Positions 36,737 through 47,074 of a stretch of DNA of 64,000 bases are shown in pieces. Every line of letters starts with the position of its first letter. The stretch's first letter is position 1. Source of the stretch: Clostridium saccharobutylicum DSM 13864. Its GTDB lineage: Bacteria > Bacillota > Clostridia > Clostridiales > Clostridiaceae. Made by a program: the position numbers and the translations under genes. The stretch lies in assembly GCF_000473995.1 (NCBI RefSeq), contig NC_022571.1, positions 1,328,501 through 1,392,500 of the forward strand, in the 5' to 3' direction. The notes under the pieces were generated by a model. The model saw only the letters and a program-made list of their open reading frames with translations, did no database searches and was not told the DNA's origin.

Positions 36737-38668
36737 ATGAATTCTATTAAAATGACAACAGCTCAAGCACTAGTTAAATTTTTAAATAATCAATATATTT
36801 CATTTGATGGAAAAGAAGATAGATTTATTGATGGAGTGTTTACGATATTTGGTCATGGCATAGTTGTAGGCTTGGGACAAGCTTTAGATGAGAATCCTGG
36901 AAGTTTAAAAGTTTATCAAGGAAGAAATGAACAAGGCATGGCACATGTTGCATCAGCCTTTGCAAAACAAAATAATAGAAGAAAAATAATAGCTTGTTCA
37001 ACATCAATAGGACCAGGAGCAGCTAATATGGTTACGGCTGCGGCTGCTGCAACAGTAAATAACATTCCATTACTTATGTTCCCGGGAGATTCATTTGCTA
37101 CAAGGCAGCCAGATCCAGTACTTCAACAACTTGAGCAATCTTATAATATGGGAATTACAACAAATGATGTATTTAAACCTGTTTGTAAATATTGGGATAG
37201 AGTTTCTAGACCAGAACAATTAATGTCTGCAATGATAAATGCAATGAGAGTGCTTACAGATCCAGCAGAAACAGGGGCTGTATGTATAGCTTTACCACAA
37301 GATGTTCAAGGTGAAAGTTTTGATTTTCCTGAATATTTCTTTAAAAAACGTGTTTATAAAATTACAAGACCATTAGCAGTAGAAGAAGAGTTTAACGAAT
37401 GCGTAAATTTAATCAAAAATAAAAAGAAACCAATAATTATTTGTGGTGGAGGAGTAAGATATTCTGAGGCAGGAGAAGTATTAGAAAAATTTGCTGAAAG
37501 GTTTAACATTCCGATAGCAGAAACTCAAGCAGGAAAAAGTTCTGTTAAATCAAGCTGCGGTATTAATTTGGGTGGCATAGGTGTAACCGGTAATTTAGCA
37601 GCAAATACAATTGCTAAAGATGCTGATTTAGTAATTGGAATAGGAACTAGATTTTCAGATTTTACAACATCATCAAAAGCATTATTTAAAAATAAAGATG
37701 TAGACTTTATTACAATAAATTTATCAAAATTTCATGGAAGTAAGCTAGATGCCTATAAAATGGTTGGAGACGCTAAAGTTTGTATAGAGAATCTTTACAA
37801 ACGTCTTGAAAAAGAAGAATATATTTCATCATATATAGATGAAATAAAAAATGCAAAACAATCATGGAAAAATGAAATGGATAGACTAGTTAATATAAAA
37901 TATACAGACAATTTTGTTCCTATTATAAAAGCTAGAAATGAAAGTAGCGTAGAAGAGTTTAAAGAGTTAACTAATGGAACAATTACTCAAACAGCTGCAC
38001 TGGGCTTAATACGAAAAAATATTGATAAAGATGCAATTGTAGTAGGAGCAGCTGGAAGTTTGCCAGGTGATTTACAAAGAATGTGGGAGACTGACGCAAT
38101 AAATTCATATCATATGGAATATGGATATTCATGCATGGGATATGAAATAGCTGCAAGTTTAGGATGTAAATTAGCAGATCCAGATAAAGAAGTTTATACA
38201 ATGGTAGGGGATGGAAGTTATTTAATGTTACATTCAGAACTAGTAACTTCACTTCAAGAGCATAAAAAGATAAATGTATTATTATTTGATAATTGTGGAT
38301 TTGGATGTATTAATAATCTACAAATGTCTAATGGAATAGGCAATCTTGCTACAGAATTTAGATATAGAAATAATGACACAGAAGAACTTAATGGAGGTTT
38401 AATACCTATAGATTTTGCTAAAGCAGCAAGTGGATATGGAGTTAAAACATATACAGCAACAACGCTTGAAGAGTTAGAAAATGCATTAAATGATGCAAAG
38501 AAAGAAAAGATTTCTACTTTAATTGATATTAAAGTCTTACCAAAGACAATGACTGATGGATACGAGTCATGGTGGCATGTTGGATTAGCTGAAGTGTCAG
38601 GCAAAAAGTCTATTAACGACGCTTTTGAATATAGTCAAAATCAACTTAAAAATGCAAAAAAATATTAG
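36737..38668 (+). CDS. iolD: 3D-(3,5/4)-trihydroxycyclohexane-1,2-dione hydrolase
   Basis: A 643-residue thiamin-diphosphate enzyme of the acetolactate synthase superfamily. The pyrimidine domain has [18 protein letters not shown] with the cofactor-activating Glu, and the PP domain has [13 protein letters not shown]...NCGFGCINN (the GDG...N motif). IolD opens the ring of the inosose-derived diketone to 5-deoxy-D-glucuronate. Length and N-terminal [12 protein letters not shown] are typical. AAAGGGGGATG precedes the ATG. Confidence 0.96.
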   Translation: MNSIKMTTAQALVKFLNNQYISFDGKEDRFIDGVFTIFGHGIVVGLGQALDENPGSLKVYQGRNEQGMAHVASAFAKQNNRRKIIACSTSIGPGAANMVTAAAAATVNNIPLLMFPGDSFATRQPDPVLQQLEQSYNMGITTNDVFKPVCKYWDRVSRPEQLMSAMINAMRVLTDPAETGAVCIALPQDVQGESFDFPEYFFKKRVYKITRPLAVEEEFNECVNLIKNKKKPIIICGGGVRYSEAGEVLEKFAERFNIPIAETQAGKSSVKSSCGINLGGIGVTGNLAANTIAKDADLVIGIGTRFSDFTTSSKALFKNKDVDFITINLSKFHGSKLDAYKMVGDAKVCIENLYKRLEKEEYISSYIDEIKNAKQSWKNEMDRLVNIKYTDNFVPIIKARNESSVEEFKELTNGTITQTAALGLIRKNIDKDAIVVGAAGSLPGDLQRMWETDAINSYHMEYGYSCMGYEIAASLGCKLADPDKEVYTMVGDGSYLMLHSELVTSLQEHKKINVLLFDNCGFGCINNLQMSNGIGNLATEFRYRNNDTEELNGGLIPIDFAKAASGYGVKTYTATTLEELENALNDAKKEKISTLIDIKVLPKTMTDGYESWWHVGLAEVSGKKSINDAFEYSQNQLKNAKKY

Positions 38669-38682
38669 AGGAGAGATGTTTT

Positions 38683-39696
38683 ATGTTAAAGGTTGGAATT
38701 ATTGGTACAGGAAGAATTGGAAAAGTACATGGGGAAAGTATCTCAAAGTATGTTAAAAATGCTGAAGTAAAAGCTATAGCTGATGTATTTTTAAATGAAG
38801 CTACAGAAAACTGGGCAAAAGAAATAGGAATTCCAAATGTATATAAGGATTATAAAAAGATATTAGAAGATCCAGAAATAGATGCGGTTCTTATATGTTC
38901 ATCAACAGATACTCATTCGAAAATTTCTATAGAAGCAATAAAAGCTGGTAAACATGTATTTTGTGAAAAACCAATTGATCATGACTTAGCAAGAATTAAA
39001 GAAGTAATTGATGAACTTAACAAATCTAAAGTTAAATATCAAGTAGGGTTTAATAGAAGATTTGATCACAATTTCAGAGCAGTAAGAAATGCAGTTGTTG
39101 AAGGTAAAATTGGAGAACCACATATTCTTAAAATAACTTCAAGAGATCCTGAACCACCTTCAATCGATTATGTAAAGGTATCCGGAGGAATATTCTTAGA
39201 TATGACAATTCATGATTTTGATATGGCTAGATATCTTTTAGGTAGTGATGTTGTAGAGGTTTATGCAGCAGGTAATGTATTAGTTGATAAGGCTATAGGC
39301 GAAGCAGGAGATATTGATACAGCAATTATAACTTTAAAAATGGCCAATGGTGCAATAGCAGTAATCGATAATTCAAGACAATCAGCTTATGGATATGACC
39401 AAAGAGCAGAAGTATTTGGATCTCTTGGTCAGGTGGCAGTAGGAAATGATAGCACTTCTAAAGCAGTAGTATCAACTAAAGATGGAGTGACTGGTGAAAA
39501 ACCATTATTCTTCTTCTTAGAAAGATATATGCAAGCTTATGCAGAAGAGATTACAGAATTTATTGATGCAATTGTAAATGATACAGACGTATCAGTAAGT
39601 GCTGATGATGGGTTAAAAGCTGTATTAATAGGAGATGCAGCAACAAAATCTTTACACGAAAATAGACCAGTTAAAGTATCGGAAATAAAATATTAA
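38683..39696 (+). CDS. iolG: myo-inositol 2-dehydrogenase
   Basis: A 337-residue Gfo/Idh/MocA oxidoreductase. The Rossmann motif GTGRIGKVHGE lies at 7-17, and the catalytic lysine at 97 in FCEKPID is followed by the C-terminal domain with GIFLDMTIHDFDMARYL containing the conserved Asp and His. It oxidises myo-inositol to scyllo-inosose with NAD+, the first pathway step. It lies 15 nt after iolD with its own AGAGGAGA site. Confidence 0.94.
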   Translation: MLKVGIIGTGRIGKVHGESISKYVKNAEVKAIADVFLNEATENWAKEIGIPNVYKDYKKILEDPEIDAVLICSSTDTHSKISIEAIKAGKHVFCEKPIDHDLARIKEVIDELNKSKVKYQVGFNRRFDHNFRAVRNAVVEGKIGEPHILKITSRDPEPPSIDYVKVSGGIFLDMTIHDFDMARYLLGSDVVEVYAAGNVLVDKAIGEAGDIDTAIITLKMANGAIAVIDNSRQSAYGYDQRAEVFGSLGQVAVGNDSTSKAVVSTKDGVTGEKPLFFFLERYMQAYAEEITEFIDAIVNDTDVSVSADDGLKAVLIGDAATKSLHENRPVKVSEIKY

Positions 39697-39720
39697 TAAT
39701 AAAGAATAGGGGGAGTTAAC

Positions 39721-40617
39721 ATGTTTGATAGTAAAAAAATAAAAGTTGGAATATGCCCAATTGGATGGACTAATGATGATATGCCTGATTTAGGAAAAGA
39801 AAATACATTTGAACAAGCTGTTAGTGAAATGGCTCTTGCAGGATTTAGTGGTACAGAAGTTGGAAATAAGTACCCTAAGGATACAAACGTTTTAAAAAGA
39901 GCTTTAGAGATTAGAAACATTCAAATTGCAAGTGCTTGGTTTAGTTCATTTTTAACTACTAAGCCTTATGAAGAAACAGAAAAAGCATTTATAGAGCATA
40001 GGGATTTCTTAAATGAAATGGGCGCAAAAGTAATAGTTGTTTCAGAGCAAGGGCATAGTATTCAAGGCCAAATGGATACTCCAATATTTGATGGAAAATA
40101 TCATTTTAATGAAGATGAATGGAATCTATTGGCACATGGTCTTAATAAGCTTGGAAAATTAGCAGAAGATAAAGGAATGAAAATTGTTTATCACCATCAT
40201 ATGGGCACTGGAGTACAAACTACTGGTGAAATTGATAAATTAATGAGCATGACTGATGAAAATTTAGTGTATTTATTATTCGATACAGGTCATTTGGTTT
40301 ATTCAGGAGAAGATCCAATTGCAATATTAAATAAATACGCTAGCAGAATTAAACATGTTCATTTAAAAGATATAAGAGCAGAGGTTTTAGAAAAAGTTAA
40401 AAAAGAAAAAATGAGTTTCTTAAAGGGAGTAAGAGCAGGTGCATTTACTGTACCAGGAGATGGATGCATAAATTTTGAGCCAATATTTAAGGCATTAGAA
40501 GAAAACAATTATGAAGGCTGGCTATTAGTTGAAGCGGAGCAGGATCCAGCAATTGCAAATCCTTTTGAATATGCAATGAAAGCTAGAAAATACATTAAAG
40601 AAAAAATAGGATTTTAA
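39721..40617 (+). CDS. iolE: myo-inosose-2 dehydratase
   Basis: A 298-residue TIM-barrel protein of the xylose-isomerase-like family. IolE hallmarks are [16 protein letters not shown] near the N-terminus, [30 protein letters not shown] and KHVHLKDI; the histidines and acidic residues form the metal site. It dehydrates scyllo-inosose to the diketone used by IolD. It is the last enzyme gene of the operon. No iolI or iolA gene follows. Confidence 0.95.
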   Translation: MFDSKKIKVGICPIGWTNDDMPDLGKENTFEQAVSEMALAGFSGTEVGNKYPKDTNVLKRALEIRNIQIASAWFSSFLTTKPYEETEKAFIEHRDFLNEMGAKVIVVSEQGHSIQGQMDTPIFDGKYHFNEDEWNLLAHGLNKLGKLAEDKGMKIVYHHHMGTGVQTTGEIDKLMSMTDENLVYLLFDTGHLVYSGEDPIAILNKYASRIKHVHLKDIRAEVLEKVKKEKMSFLKGVRAGAFTVPGDGCINFEPIFKALEENNYEGWLLVEAEQDPAIANPFEYAMKARKYIKEKIGF

Positions 40618-40670
40618 AAACAAATTAAAATTTTATAAATGATTTCAAATGAACAAAATCTATTAAGTTT

Positions 40671-40719
40671 GGTAACTAATATTTTTTATAAAATAATATA
40701 ATGATAATATTTAGTTACC
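40671..40719 (+). terminator. Weak hairpin after iolE
   Basis: GGTAACTAATATT (40671-40683) pairs with AATATTTAGTTACC (40706-40719) with one bulge and a long AT loop; no clear T tract. It may reduce but not abolish read-through towards iolT. Confidence 0.45.
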
Positions 40720-40744
40720 TTACGATTAAATAGATGTAAGTTAC

Positions 40745-40896
40745 TAAGGCACAATGAAAAATAATAGAACAGTATGATAGATTATTTTGAGTCATACTGT
40801 GTCGGCAATTTTTGCTAATAGTTCGCTATGAGTCAAAAATATTTCAGTGTTTTACATGAAATATATTTAGTTTATTATTTGCTTTCATGTGCCTAA
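40745..40896. repeat. Hairpin repeat copy 10 (full length)
   Basis: A 152-nt element from TAAGGCACAATGAAAAATAA to TTTCATGTGCCTAA, with arms complementary at the ends and the conserved core in minus orientation (CTCATAGCG, CTATTAG, TTGCCGACACAGTATGA). It lies between the inositol operon and iolT. The remaining bases of the 40618-41029 gap show only the AAGGAGG site of iolT. Confidence 0.85.
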
Positions 40897-41029
40897 TATG
40901 TTGAAATCAGAATAAAGCATCTATAACATATATAAAGAAAAGTAGTATTGATATGAAAAAAAAATTACAAAAATACTTGCGTAATTCTGAATGATCCTAA
41001 TTATTTAAAATAGATAAGGAGGAATTAGA

Positions 41030-42463
41030 ATGGAACAAGGTTCTTATAACATTAAGAAAAAAAGTAATTTGAGAAAAATACAAGTTATATCAACTTTTGG
41101 AGGTTTATTATTTGGATATGATACAGGTGTATTTAATGGAGCATTAAGTTTTATGAAAAGACCTGATCAACTGAATTTGAACCCTATGAATGAAGGTCTT
41201 GTTACAAGTATATTAACATTAGGGGCAGCGTTTGGTGCGGTAATTGGAGGACGTTTATCTGATAAATATGGTAGAAAAAAAATAATAAGAATGTTAGCTA
41301 TTATATTCTTTTTTGCAACTATAACTTGTTCAATTGCACCTGATGCAAATATTATGATTGTTTCTAGATTTATTTTAGGGTTAGCTGTAGGAGGGGCATC
41401 AGTTATTGTGCCAACATTCCTAGCAGAGTTAGCACCTATGCATTTAAGAGGCAGTATAGTATCTAAAAATGAACTGATGATTGTAACTGGGCAATTGGTA
41501 GCTTATGTTATAAATGCTGTATTAGGAAATCTTTTTGCTGATAATGCTGGTGTATGGCGTTATATGATAGTACTTGCTACTATTCCAGCAATTGTATTGT
41601 GGTTTGGAATGATGGTACTTCCTGAAACACCAAGATGGTTAGCATCTAATGGAAAAGCAGCAAAAGCATTAGAAGTTTTAAAACAAATTCGTGATAAAGC
41701 AGAAGCAGAAGCAGAATTAGAAGAAATAAATAAGAATATTGAAGCAGAAAAACATTTAGACAAGGCATCATTTTCAGATTTATCTATTCCTTGGATTCGT
41801 CGTATTGTGTTAATTGGAGTTGGAATAGGTATTACACAACAAATTGCTGGAATTAATATAATGATGTATTATGGAACATCAATTTTGGAACAAGCTGGAT
41901 TTGGTACAAAGGTAGCATTAATTGCTAATATAGGAAATGGATTAATGTCTGTTATAGCAGCTATATTTTTTGTAAAATGTGTTGGTGATAAATATCATCG
42001 TAGAAAGTTATATTTACTTGGAATAACTGGAACTACTATAGCGATGACAGCGTTATCTGTTGTTACAAATGTCTTACAAGGTTCATCTATGCTTCCTTTT
42101 GTTGTAATAATATGTACTATTGTTTATATAGCTTTCTTCCAAGCATTTCTTGGACCATTAACTTGGCTATTAATATCAGAAATTTTCCCATTAAGATTAA
42201 GAGGTTTGGGAATGGGGATATCAGCATTTGCTTTATGGGTAGCTAACTTTATAGTAGGTTTTGTATTCCCTATATTATTAGCAAACTTTGGTTTATCTGG
42301 AGCATTCGTAGTATTTATAGCATCGTCAGTGATAGGCGGTATATTCATCTATAAATGTGCACCAGAAACATATGGCAAATCATTAGAGGAAATAGAACAA
42401 TCATTTAGACACCATTATGATAATAATGGTGCTGAAAAGAAAGGAATTGAGATGAAGCCATAA
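41030..42463 (+). CDS. iolT: Sugar porter of the MFS, probable inositol transporter
   Basis: A 477-residue proton symporter with twelve predicted helices. Sugar-porter signatures: [12 protein letters not shown] in helix 1, [11 protein letters not shown] between helices 2 and 3, [13 protein letters not shown] after helix 6, [13 protein letters not shown] in helix 7 and [14 protein letters not shown] at the end. The family includes IolT, XylE and AraE; the inositol assignment rests on its place directly after the iol operon. AAGGAGG precedes the ATG. Confidence 0.9.
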   Translation: MEQGSYNIKKKSNLRKIQVISTFGGLLFGYDTGVFNGALSFMKRPDQLNLNPMNEGLVTSILTLGAAFGAVIGGRLSDKYGRKKIIRMLAIIFFFATITCSIAPDANIMIVSRFILGLAVGGASVIVPTFLAELAPMHLRGSIVSKNELMIVTGQLVAYVINAVLGNLFADNAGVWRYMIVLATIPAIVLWFGMMVLPETPRWLASNGKAAKALEVLKQIRDKAEAEAELEEINKNIEAEKHLDKASFSDLSIPWIRRIVLIGVGIGITQQIAGINIMMYYGTSILEQAGFGTKVALIANIGNGLMSVIAAIFFVKCVGDKYHRRKLYLLGITGTTIAMTALSVVTNVLQGSSMLPFVVIICTIVYIAFFQAFLGPLTWLLISEIFPLRLRGLGMGISAFALWVANFIVGFVFPILLANFGLSGAFVVFIASSVIGGIFIYKCAPETYGKSLEEIEQSFRHHYDNNGAEKKGIEMKP

Positions 42464-42594
42464 TAATATATTTTTAAGAGTGTTAATTTAATGTTTTTTG
42501 AAAAGGTATACATAGGAACGATGGTTATTATGTAGTTAAATTCTGAAAGTATGCTTTTTTTGAAAATATTTAATGTTAGGAATATAAATAATAT

Positions 42595-42640
42595 GGACAG
42601 TAGATGTTTGTTATATAAAACTATCTGCTGTCCTTATTAT
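42595..42640 (+). terminator. Terminator after iolT
   Basis: GGACAGTAGAT (42595-42605) pairs with ATCTGCTGTCC (42623-42633) with wobbles, followed by TTATTATGTTTT. It also faces the convergent gatD gene. Confidence 0.7.
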
Positions 42641-42657
42641 GTTTTCTAAGTTTCTTA

Positions 42658-43380
42658 TTATTTTAATCTTTCAATTATAGCTTTTTTTGCATTTAATTCA
42701 AAATCATCTTTTAATGATTCTAATTTTATATCATTGCCATATTTATTTTGAAGAGCTAAAGTTAAAAGTCTATCTGCAAATTCAGGATTCTTTGATAAAA
42801 AGGAACCATGGAAGTAAGAACCAAAGGTATTCTTATATATGCAGCCTTCATAACCATCAGAACCGTTATTACCATATCCGTGAATGCATTTTCCAAGTGG
42901 AGTATGATTGTTTATATATGTTCTTCCAGAGTGATTTTCAAAACCTACATAAGTTTCATTAAACTTTTCATTATATATTTCAGTATTTCCAATAAATCTA
43001 GTATCTCCACCTTCACTATAAATATCTAAAATACCAAGTCCATTTATTTTTTCTCCATTTGGAGCAGTATAGTATTTACCTAATAATTGATAGCCTCCAC
43101 ATATGGCAAGAAAAACTTTACCACTCTCTATATATTCTGTTATAGCTTCTTTTTTTACAGTATTTAAATCATTTGAAACTATAGATTGTTCATAGTCTTG
43201 ACCGCCACCGAAGAAAATAATATCTATGTTGTCCTTATCTATAGTTTCATTTAGAGAGCAATTAATTATATTTATATCAATTCCTCTAAGTGTAGCTCTA
43301 TGTTTTAAAATTAGCACGTTACCTACATCGCCATAGACATTTAATAAATCTGGATATAGGTGACAAATAGTTAATTCCAT
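42658..43380 (-). CDS. gatD: Lipid II isoglutaminyl synthase, glutaminase subunit
   Basis: A 240-residue class I glutamine amidotransferase of the CobB/CobQ type. The nucleophile is Cys94 in FLAICGGYQLLG and the catalytic His is at 191 in YFHGSFLSKNPEF. GatD releases ammonia from glutamine and passes it to MurT, which amidates D-Glu of lipid II; this is required for normal peptidoglycan cross-linking. It is downstream of murT with a 19-nt gap and an AAGGAGG site. Confidence 0.94.
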   Translation of the reverse strand: MELTICHLYPDLLNVYGDVGNVLILKHRATLRGIDINIINCSLNETIDKDNIDIIFFGGGQDYEQSIVSNDLNTVKKEAITEYIESGKVFLAICGGYQLLGKYYTAPNGEKINGLGILDIYSEGGDTRFIGNTEIYNEKFNETYVGFENHSGRTYINNHTPLGKCIHGYGNNGSDGYEGCIYKNTFGSYFHGSFLSKNPEFADRLLTLALQNKYGNDIKLESLKDDFELNAKKAIIERLK

Positions 43381-43399
43381 AAGTCTAAGGCCTCCTTTA

Positions 43400-44761
43400 T
43401 TACCATAATTTATTAATATAACCCTTTGAATGAAGGTACTTTCTATAATTAATCATTGCAGTATAAGTTGCAAGAATATATATCTTTTTTGATTTAGATT
43501 GCTTAACTTTATTAGTTAATTGTTCATAATCTTCTTCTAAAATAAATTTATCAACATTTAAGCCTGCAACTTTTAATCTTACAGCCATATCATACATTCT
43601 CATTCCTGATACGAAAATATCTTCTATCTTTAATGTAGAAATTTTTTCGAAATCTACATCCCATATCCAAGATACATCACGTCCATCAGCATAGTTATCA
43701 TTTAACATAAACACTGCTGAAAATTCATTTTTATTAAGAGAAAGTGTATCCAACGCTTGATTATATCCAGCTGGATTTTTCACCAAAATTATTTGTACAT
43801 CTTTATCATCTATAGTTATTTGTTCCTGCCTACCGAAACTTGAACTTTGATTTTGAAGAGAAGATTTTATTATGGAATCTTCAACGCCAAGTTCTTTAGC
43901 TATTGCAAAGGCACATAAACCATTGTAAATATTATAAGCACCTGATTGACTTATAAAAACTTCAGTAGAGTTTATTAAAACAGAAGAATTCTCAGCTGTT
44001 AAATCAAAAATTTTATTTACTGCATAAGACAGATCAGGTCGTTTATAGCCACATTCGGGACAGTAAAAATCACCTAAATGATTATAAGTTACCAAGTTAT
44101 AACTATATGGGGCCTTACAAAACTTGCAAAATTTTGCATCAGCATTTAAATCTAATGAAGCATTTTCTTTAATTGGAGTGTTAAAACCATAGTATACACA
44201 CGGATTTTTTATATTAAGTTTACCTAGTAAAGATTCATCTCCATTTAAAACTAATTTAGATGTTGGAACTTTAGAAACACCTTCTAAAATTTTAACTAAA
44301 GTTGTATAAACTTCGCCATATCTATCTAGTTGGTCTCTAAATAAATTAGTTACAGTTATTATTTCAGGAGTCAAGTGCTCTGTAATAAATTTAACATTAG
44401 CTTCATCGACTTCAATAACAGCGTAAGGCGATTTTTTCTTTTTGAAAAAAGAAAAATTTGAAACAAAGCAAGCTACAATACCAGGATATAAATTAGCACC
44501 AGTATTATTTGTAATAACATTAAGACCATTTTCCTTTAAAATATTATAAATCATACTAGTTGTTGTTGTTTTACCATTAGTTCCAGTTACTAAAATTACT
44601 TTGTATCCCTTGCTGACTGTCTTTAAAATTGTTTTATCAAGTTTTAATGCTATTTTACCAGGGAAATTACTTCCACCTTTTACAATATGTTTTGCAAGAA
44701 ATGCCGTAATTTTTGATAAAAATATGCTTAAAATAGAATTGATATTTATTGTACTCACCAC
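43400..44761 (-). CDS. murT: Lipid II isoglutaminyl synthase, Mur-ligase subunit
   Basis: A protein of about 453 residues with the Mur-ligase P-loop VTGTNGKTTTT (58-68) and a zinc ribbon inserted in the central domain with Cys212, Cys215, Cys234 and Cys237, the mark of MurT. A C-terminal DUF1727 region follows. It activates the D-Glu carboxylate of lipid II with ATP for amidation by ammonia from GatD. The start is unclear: GTG codons at 44761 and 44758 follow an in-frame TAG directly, and they overlap the only Shine-Dalgarno-like AGGTGGTG, so initiation may be slightly further in at a non-standard codon. Confidence 0.92.
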   Translation of the reverse strand: MVSTININSILSIFLSKITAFLAKHIVKGGSNFPGKIALKLDKTILKTVSKGYKVILVTGTNGKTTTTSMIYNILKENGLNVITNNTGANLYPGIVACFVSNFSFFKKKKSPYAVIEVDEANVKFITEHLTPEIITVTNLFRDQLDRYGEVYTTLVKILEGVSKVPTSKLVLNGDESLLGKLNIKNPCVYYGFNTPIKENASLDLNADAKFCKFCKAPYSYNLVTYNHLGDFYCPECGYKRPDLSYAVNKIFDLTAENSSVLINSTEVFISQSGAYNIYNGLCAFAIAKELGVEDSIIKSSLQNQSSSFGRQEQITIDDKDVQIILVKNPAGYNQALDTLSLNKNEFSAVFMLNDNYADGRDVSWIWDVDFEKISTLKIEDIFVSGMRMYDMAVRLKVAGLNVDKFILEEDYEQLTNKVKQSKSKKIYILATYTAMINYRKYLHSKGYINKLW

Positions 44762-44786
44762 CTAATTGAATTTTCTTTAACATATT

Positions 44787-44947
44787 TTAAGGCTTAATCA
44801 AAAAATAATAGATCAGTATACGTGAATATAAATGATACTGTGTTGGCAAAGTCTGCTAATAGAACTCCCTATAAGCAAAATTTGTTTCATTGTCTAGCAC
44901 GTTATATGCTACGAACTTTGGTCTACTATTTATTTTCATGTGCCTAA
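44787..44947. repeat. Hairpin repeat copy 11 (full length)
   Basis: A 161-nt element from TTAAGGCTTAATCAAAAAATAA to TTTTCATGTGCCTAA. Arms AATAATAGATCAGTATACG and TACGAACTTTGGTCTACTATT are largely complementary. The core is in minus orientation (GACAATGAAAC, CTATTAGCAGA, TTTGCCAACACAGTATCA). It lies between the divergent murT and zapA genes. The rest of the gap (44948-45191) is AT-rich without a gene. Confidence 0.85.
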
Positions 44948-45191
44948 GTGAACCTTAAATTAAGTAACAAAAATATAAGGTTTTTAGATAATCACAATAA
45001 GTATAGCACAAAAAATAAAAACTAAGAAAATATTTTTAAAATTAACATATAAATTTCATTTGCATACTCAAAATGAATAAATTTTAACAAGTAAACTGAA
45101 AAATTCGTTTTTTACTTAAGGTTACATAATTGTTTTATTAGTTAATATGCCATATAATTAAAGATAATAAAGAATTTTACGAGGTGCTATT

Positions 45192-46901
45192 ATGATCAAA
45201 GTGACAGTTAATATAAATGGTATGAATTATAATTTAAAAGGGGAAAAAGATGAAAAGTATTTAATGGGGTTAGCAAATTATGTTGATGGGAGAATTAAAG
45301 AAATAGCGTCAAAAAAATCAACTCTTAGCACAAGTGCAGCAACAGTTTTGGCAGCAGTAAATATTGCAGATGAACTTTATGAGTGTGATTCACAATTAGA
45401 AGATACTATAAAGGCTAAGGCATCAGCTGATGCAGAAAATCTTTCATTAAAGAAAAAAGTTGATGAGATTAATTTGAAATTAGAAAGTATTCTTAAAGAA
45501 AAAATAAATACTCAAAATGATTTTGGAAGAAAAGAAGCAGAATTAAGTGAAGAGTGCAAAGGTTTGAAAAAAACTATCGATGAATTAAATTCTCAGATTA
45601 ATGAATTAAAAACTGACAAGATTAAATTAAACCAAGAAAATAAGCAAATAACGATTGAAGCTAAAAAGAGTAAAAATTCTAATGAGATGTTAACTAAAGA
45701 AGTTACTGAATGTAAAGAAAGAAATAAAGCTCTTCATAAAAAAATAGATGAGGCTAAAAATAAAGAACATAGATTAAATAAAGAATTACAAACACTAAAT
45801 GATGCTAAAAATATTTTGAATAAAGAAAACTTATCATTGAAAGAAAACAATAAAACACTTGAGATAAACTTAGTAAACAATCAAGAACAGTTAGAAAAAG
45901 TAAAACTAAGTTTAGAAAATGAGATAAGTAGAAATGAATTGTTAAATAAAGAATATAACTTATGTAAAAAACAGCTAGAAGACCTAAATGTTTTATATAA
46001 TGAATGTGATAAAGAATTTAATGTATGCAAGAAGAAACTAGAGCAACAAATTAATCTTAACAATGAGCTTAATACAAAAATGAATTCAGAAAAAGAAACA
46101 TTAAAAAATAAAATAGAGAAATTAATATTACAAGAAGCTGAGTTAAATAAACAATTGGACATTGAAAAAGATAGCAATATCCAATTATTAAAAAAAGTAG
46201 AAGAAAGTGATTTGGAAAAGGAAAAGTTAAACAAACAATTAAATGATTTATTTGATGAGTCAGATAAAGAAATTTCAATATATAGAGAGAAAGTAAACGA
46301 ACTTAATGATAAAAATGGTGAACTTACAAATAAATTAAATTCATTGAATAAAATTAAGGAAAGTTTAGACAATGAAATTAATAAATTAAGAGGAGAACAA
46401 GTCTCTTTAAATAATGAATTAGTAAGTATAAGAGATGTAAATGACGAATTATCTAATGAAATTGAACAATATGATAAAGAAATAGAAGCTTTAAAGGAAG
46501 AAATAGAACTTGCTAATAAACACAATGAGAAGTTACAGAATGAGGCACACATAGCAAATGAAGAAAATAAAAAAGAAATAAAGCTTAAGTATAAAGAAAT
46601 AGAGGATAAAGAAGAAAGGTTAAAAAATTTAAATGAAGAAGTTACTGTTAAAGATACATCATTATTAAAAATTAAAGAAGAATTAGAAGAAAAGAACAAG
46701 TTATTAACTCATTTAGAAAAATCTATATTAATGTTAGAGAAAGAAAAAGAAGCTTTGAGTAGCGAAAATGAAAAGCTTAATGATGAATCAAGAAAATCTA
46801 AACATAAATTATTTGAATTGCAAGCTAAGGTAATAGATACAGAAATAGAAATTGCTAAAATAAAAAAAGGACAAGTAGGACCTATTGTAAGAAAAAAATA
46901 G
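45192..46901 (+). CDS. zapA: ZapA-domain protein with very long coiled coil
   Basis: A 569-residue protein. Residues 1 to about 85 form a ZapA-like domain (VTVNINGMNYNLKG, YLMGLANYVDGRIKEIA, TVLAAVNIADELYE), which binds FtsZ and promotes Z-ring assembly. From about 90 to 560 the sequence is an almost unbroken K/E/N/L-rich heptad coiled coil. Ordinary ZapA proteins are near 90-140 residues, so the tail is exceptional and could bridge FtsZ filaments or reach other partners. The ATG follows GAGGTG. The nearest downstream genes are a U32 peptidase and mutS2, a common clostridial order. Confidence 0.88.
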   Translation: MIKVTVNINGMNYNLKGEKDEKYLMGLANYVDGRIKEIASKKSTLSTSAATVLAAVNIADELYECDSQLEDTIKAKASADAENLSLKKKVDEINLKLESILKEKINTQNDFGRKEAELSEECKGLKKTIDELNSQINELKTDKIKLNQENKQITIEAKKSKNSNEMLTKEVTECKERNKALHKKIDEAKNKEHRLNKELQTLNDAKNILNKENLSLKENNKTLEINLVNNQEQLEKVKLSLENEISRNELLNKEYNLCKKQLEDLNVLYNECDKEFNVCKKKLEQQINLNNELNTKMNSEKETLKNKIEKLILQEAELNKQLDIEKDSNIQLLKKVEESDLEKEKLNKQLNDLFDESDKEISIYREKVNELNDKNGELTNKLNSLNKIKESLDNEINKLRGEQVSLNNELVSIRDVNDELSNEIEQYDKEIEALKEEIELANKHNEKLQNEAHIANEENKKEIKLKYKEIEDKEERLKNLNEEVTVKDTSLLKIKEELEEKNKLLTHLEKSILMLEKEKEALSSENEKLNDESRKSKHKLFELQAKVIDTEIEIAKIKKGQVGPIVRKK

Positions 46902-46936
46902 CAGTGTAATAATAAAACTATAATAAGTAAAAAACG

Positions 46937-47006
46937 AAATAGGATACATATATGTTTGAGTACAGGGAAGTTTCAAATCCCTGTTGCACATATATGTGTC
47001 CTATTT
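46937..47006 (+). terminator. Branched hairpin after zapA
   Basis: AAATAGGATACATATATGT (46937-46955) pairs with ACATATATGTGTCCTATTT (46988-47006) with one wobble. Inside it ACAGGGA/TCCCTGT (46962-46968/46978-46984) forms a second stem whose loop AGTTTCAAA resembles a tRNA T loop. Probably a terminator, though the T tract is weak. Confidence 0.65.
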
Positions 47007-47074
47007 ATTAATTTACTATTATTAAGGAATATATATAATTATTTATATGAAACTATTAATATTTTTATATAAAC

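Noticed and set aside
45881..46699. 272-codon minus-strand frame rich in Ser, Phe and Leu
   Set aside because: It is the antisense of the K/E/N-rich coiled coil of the ZapA protein; the composition is a by-product and no ribosome site is present.
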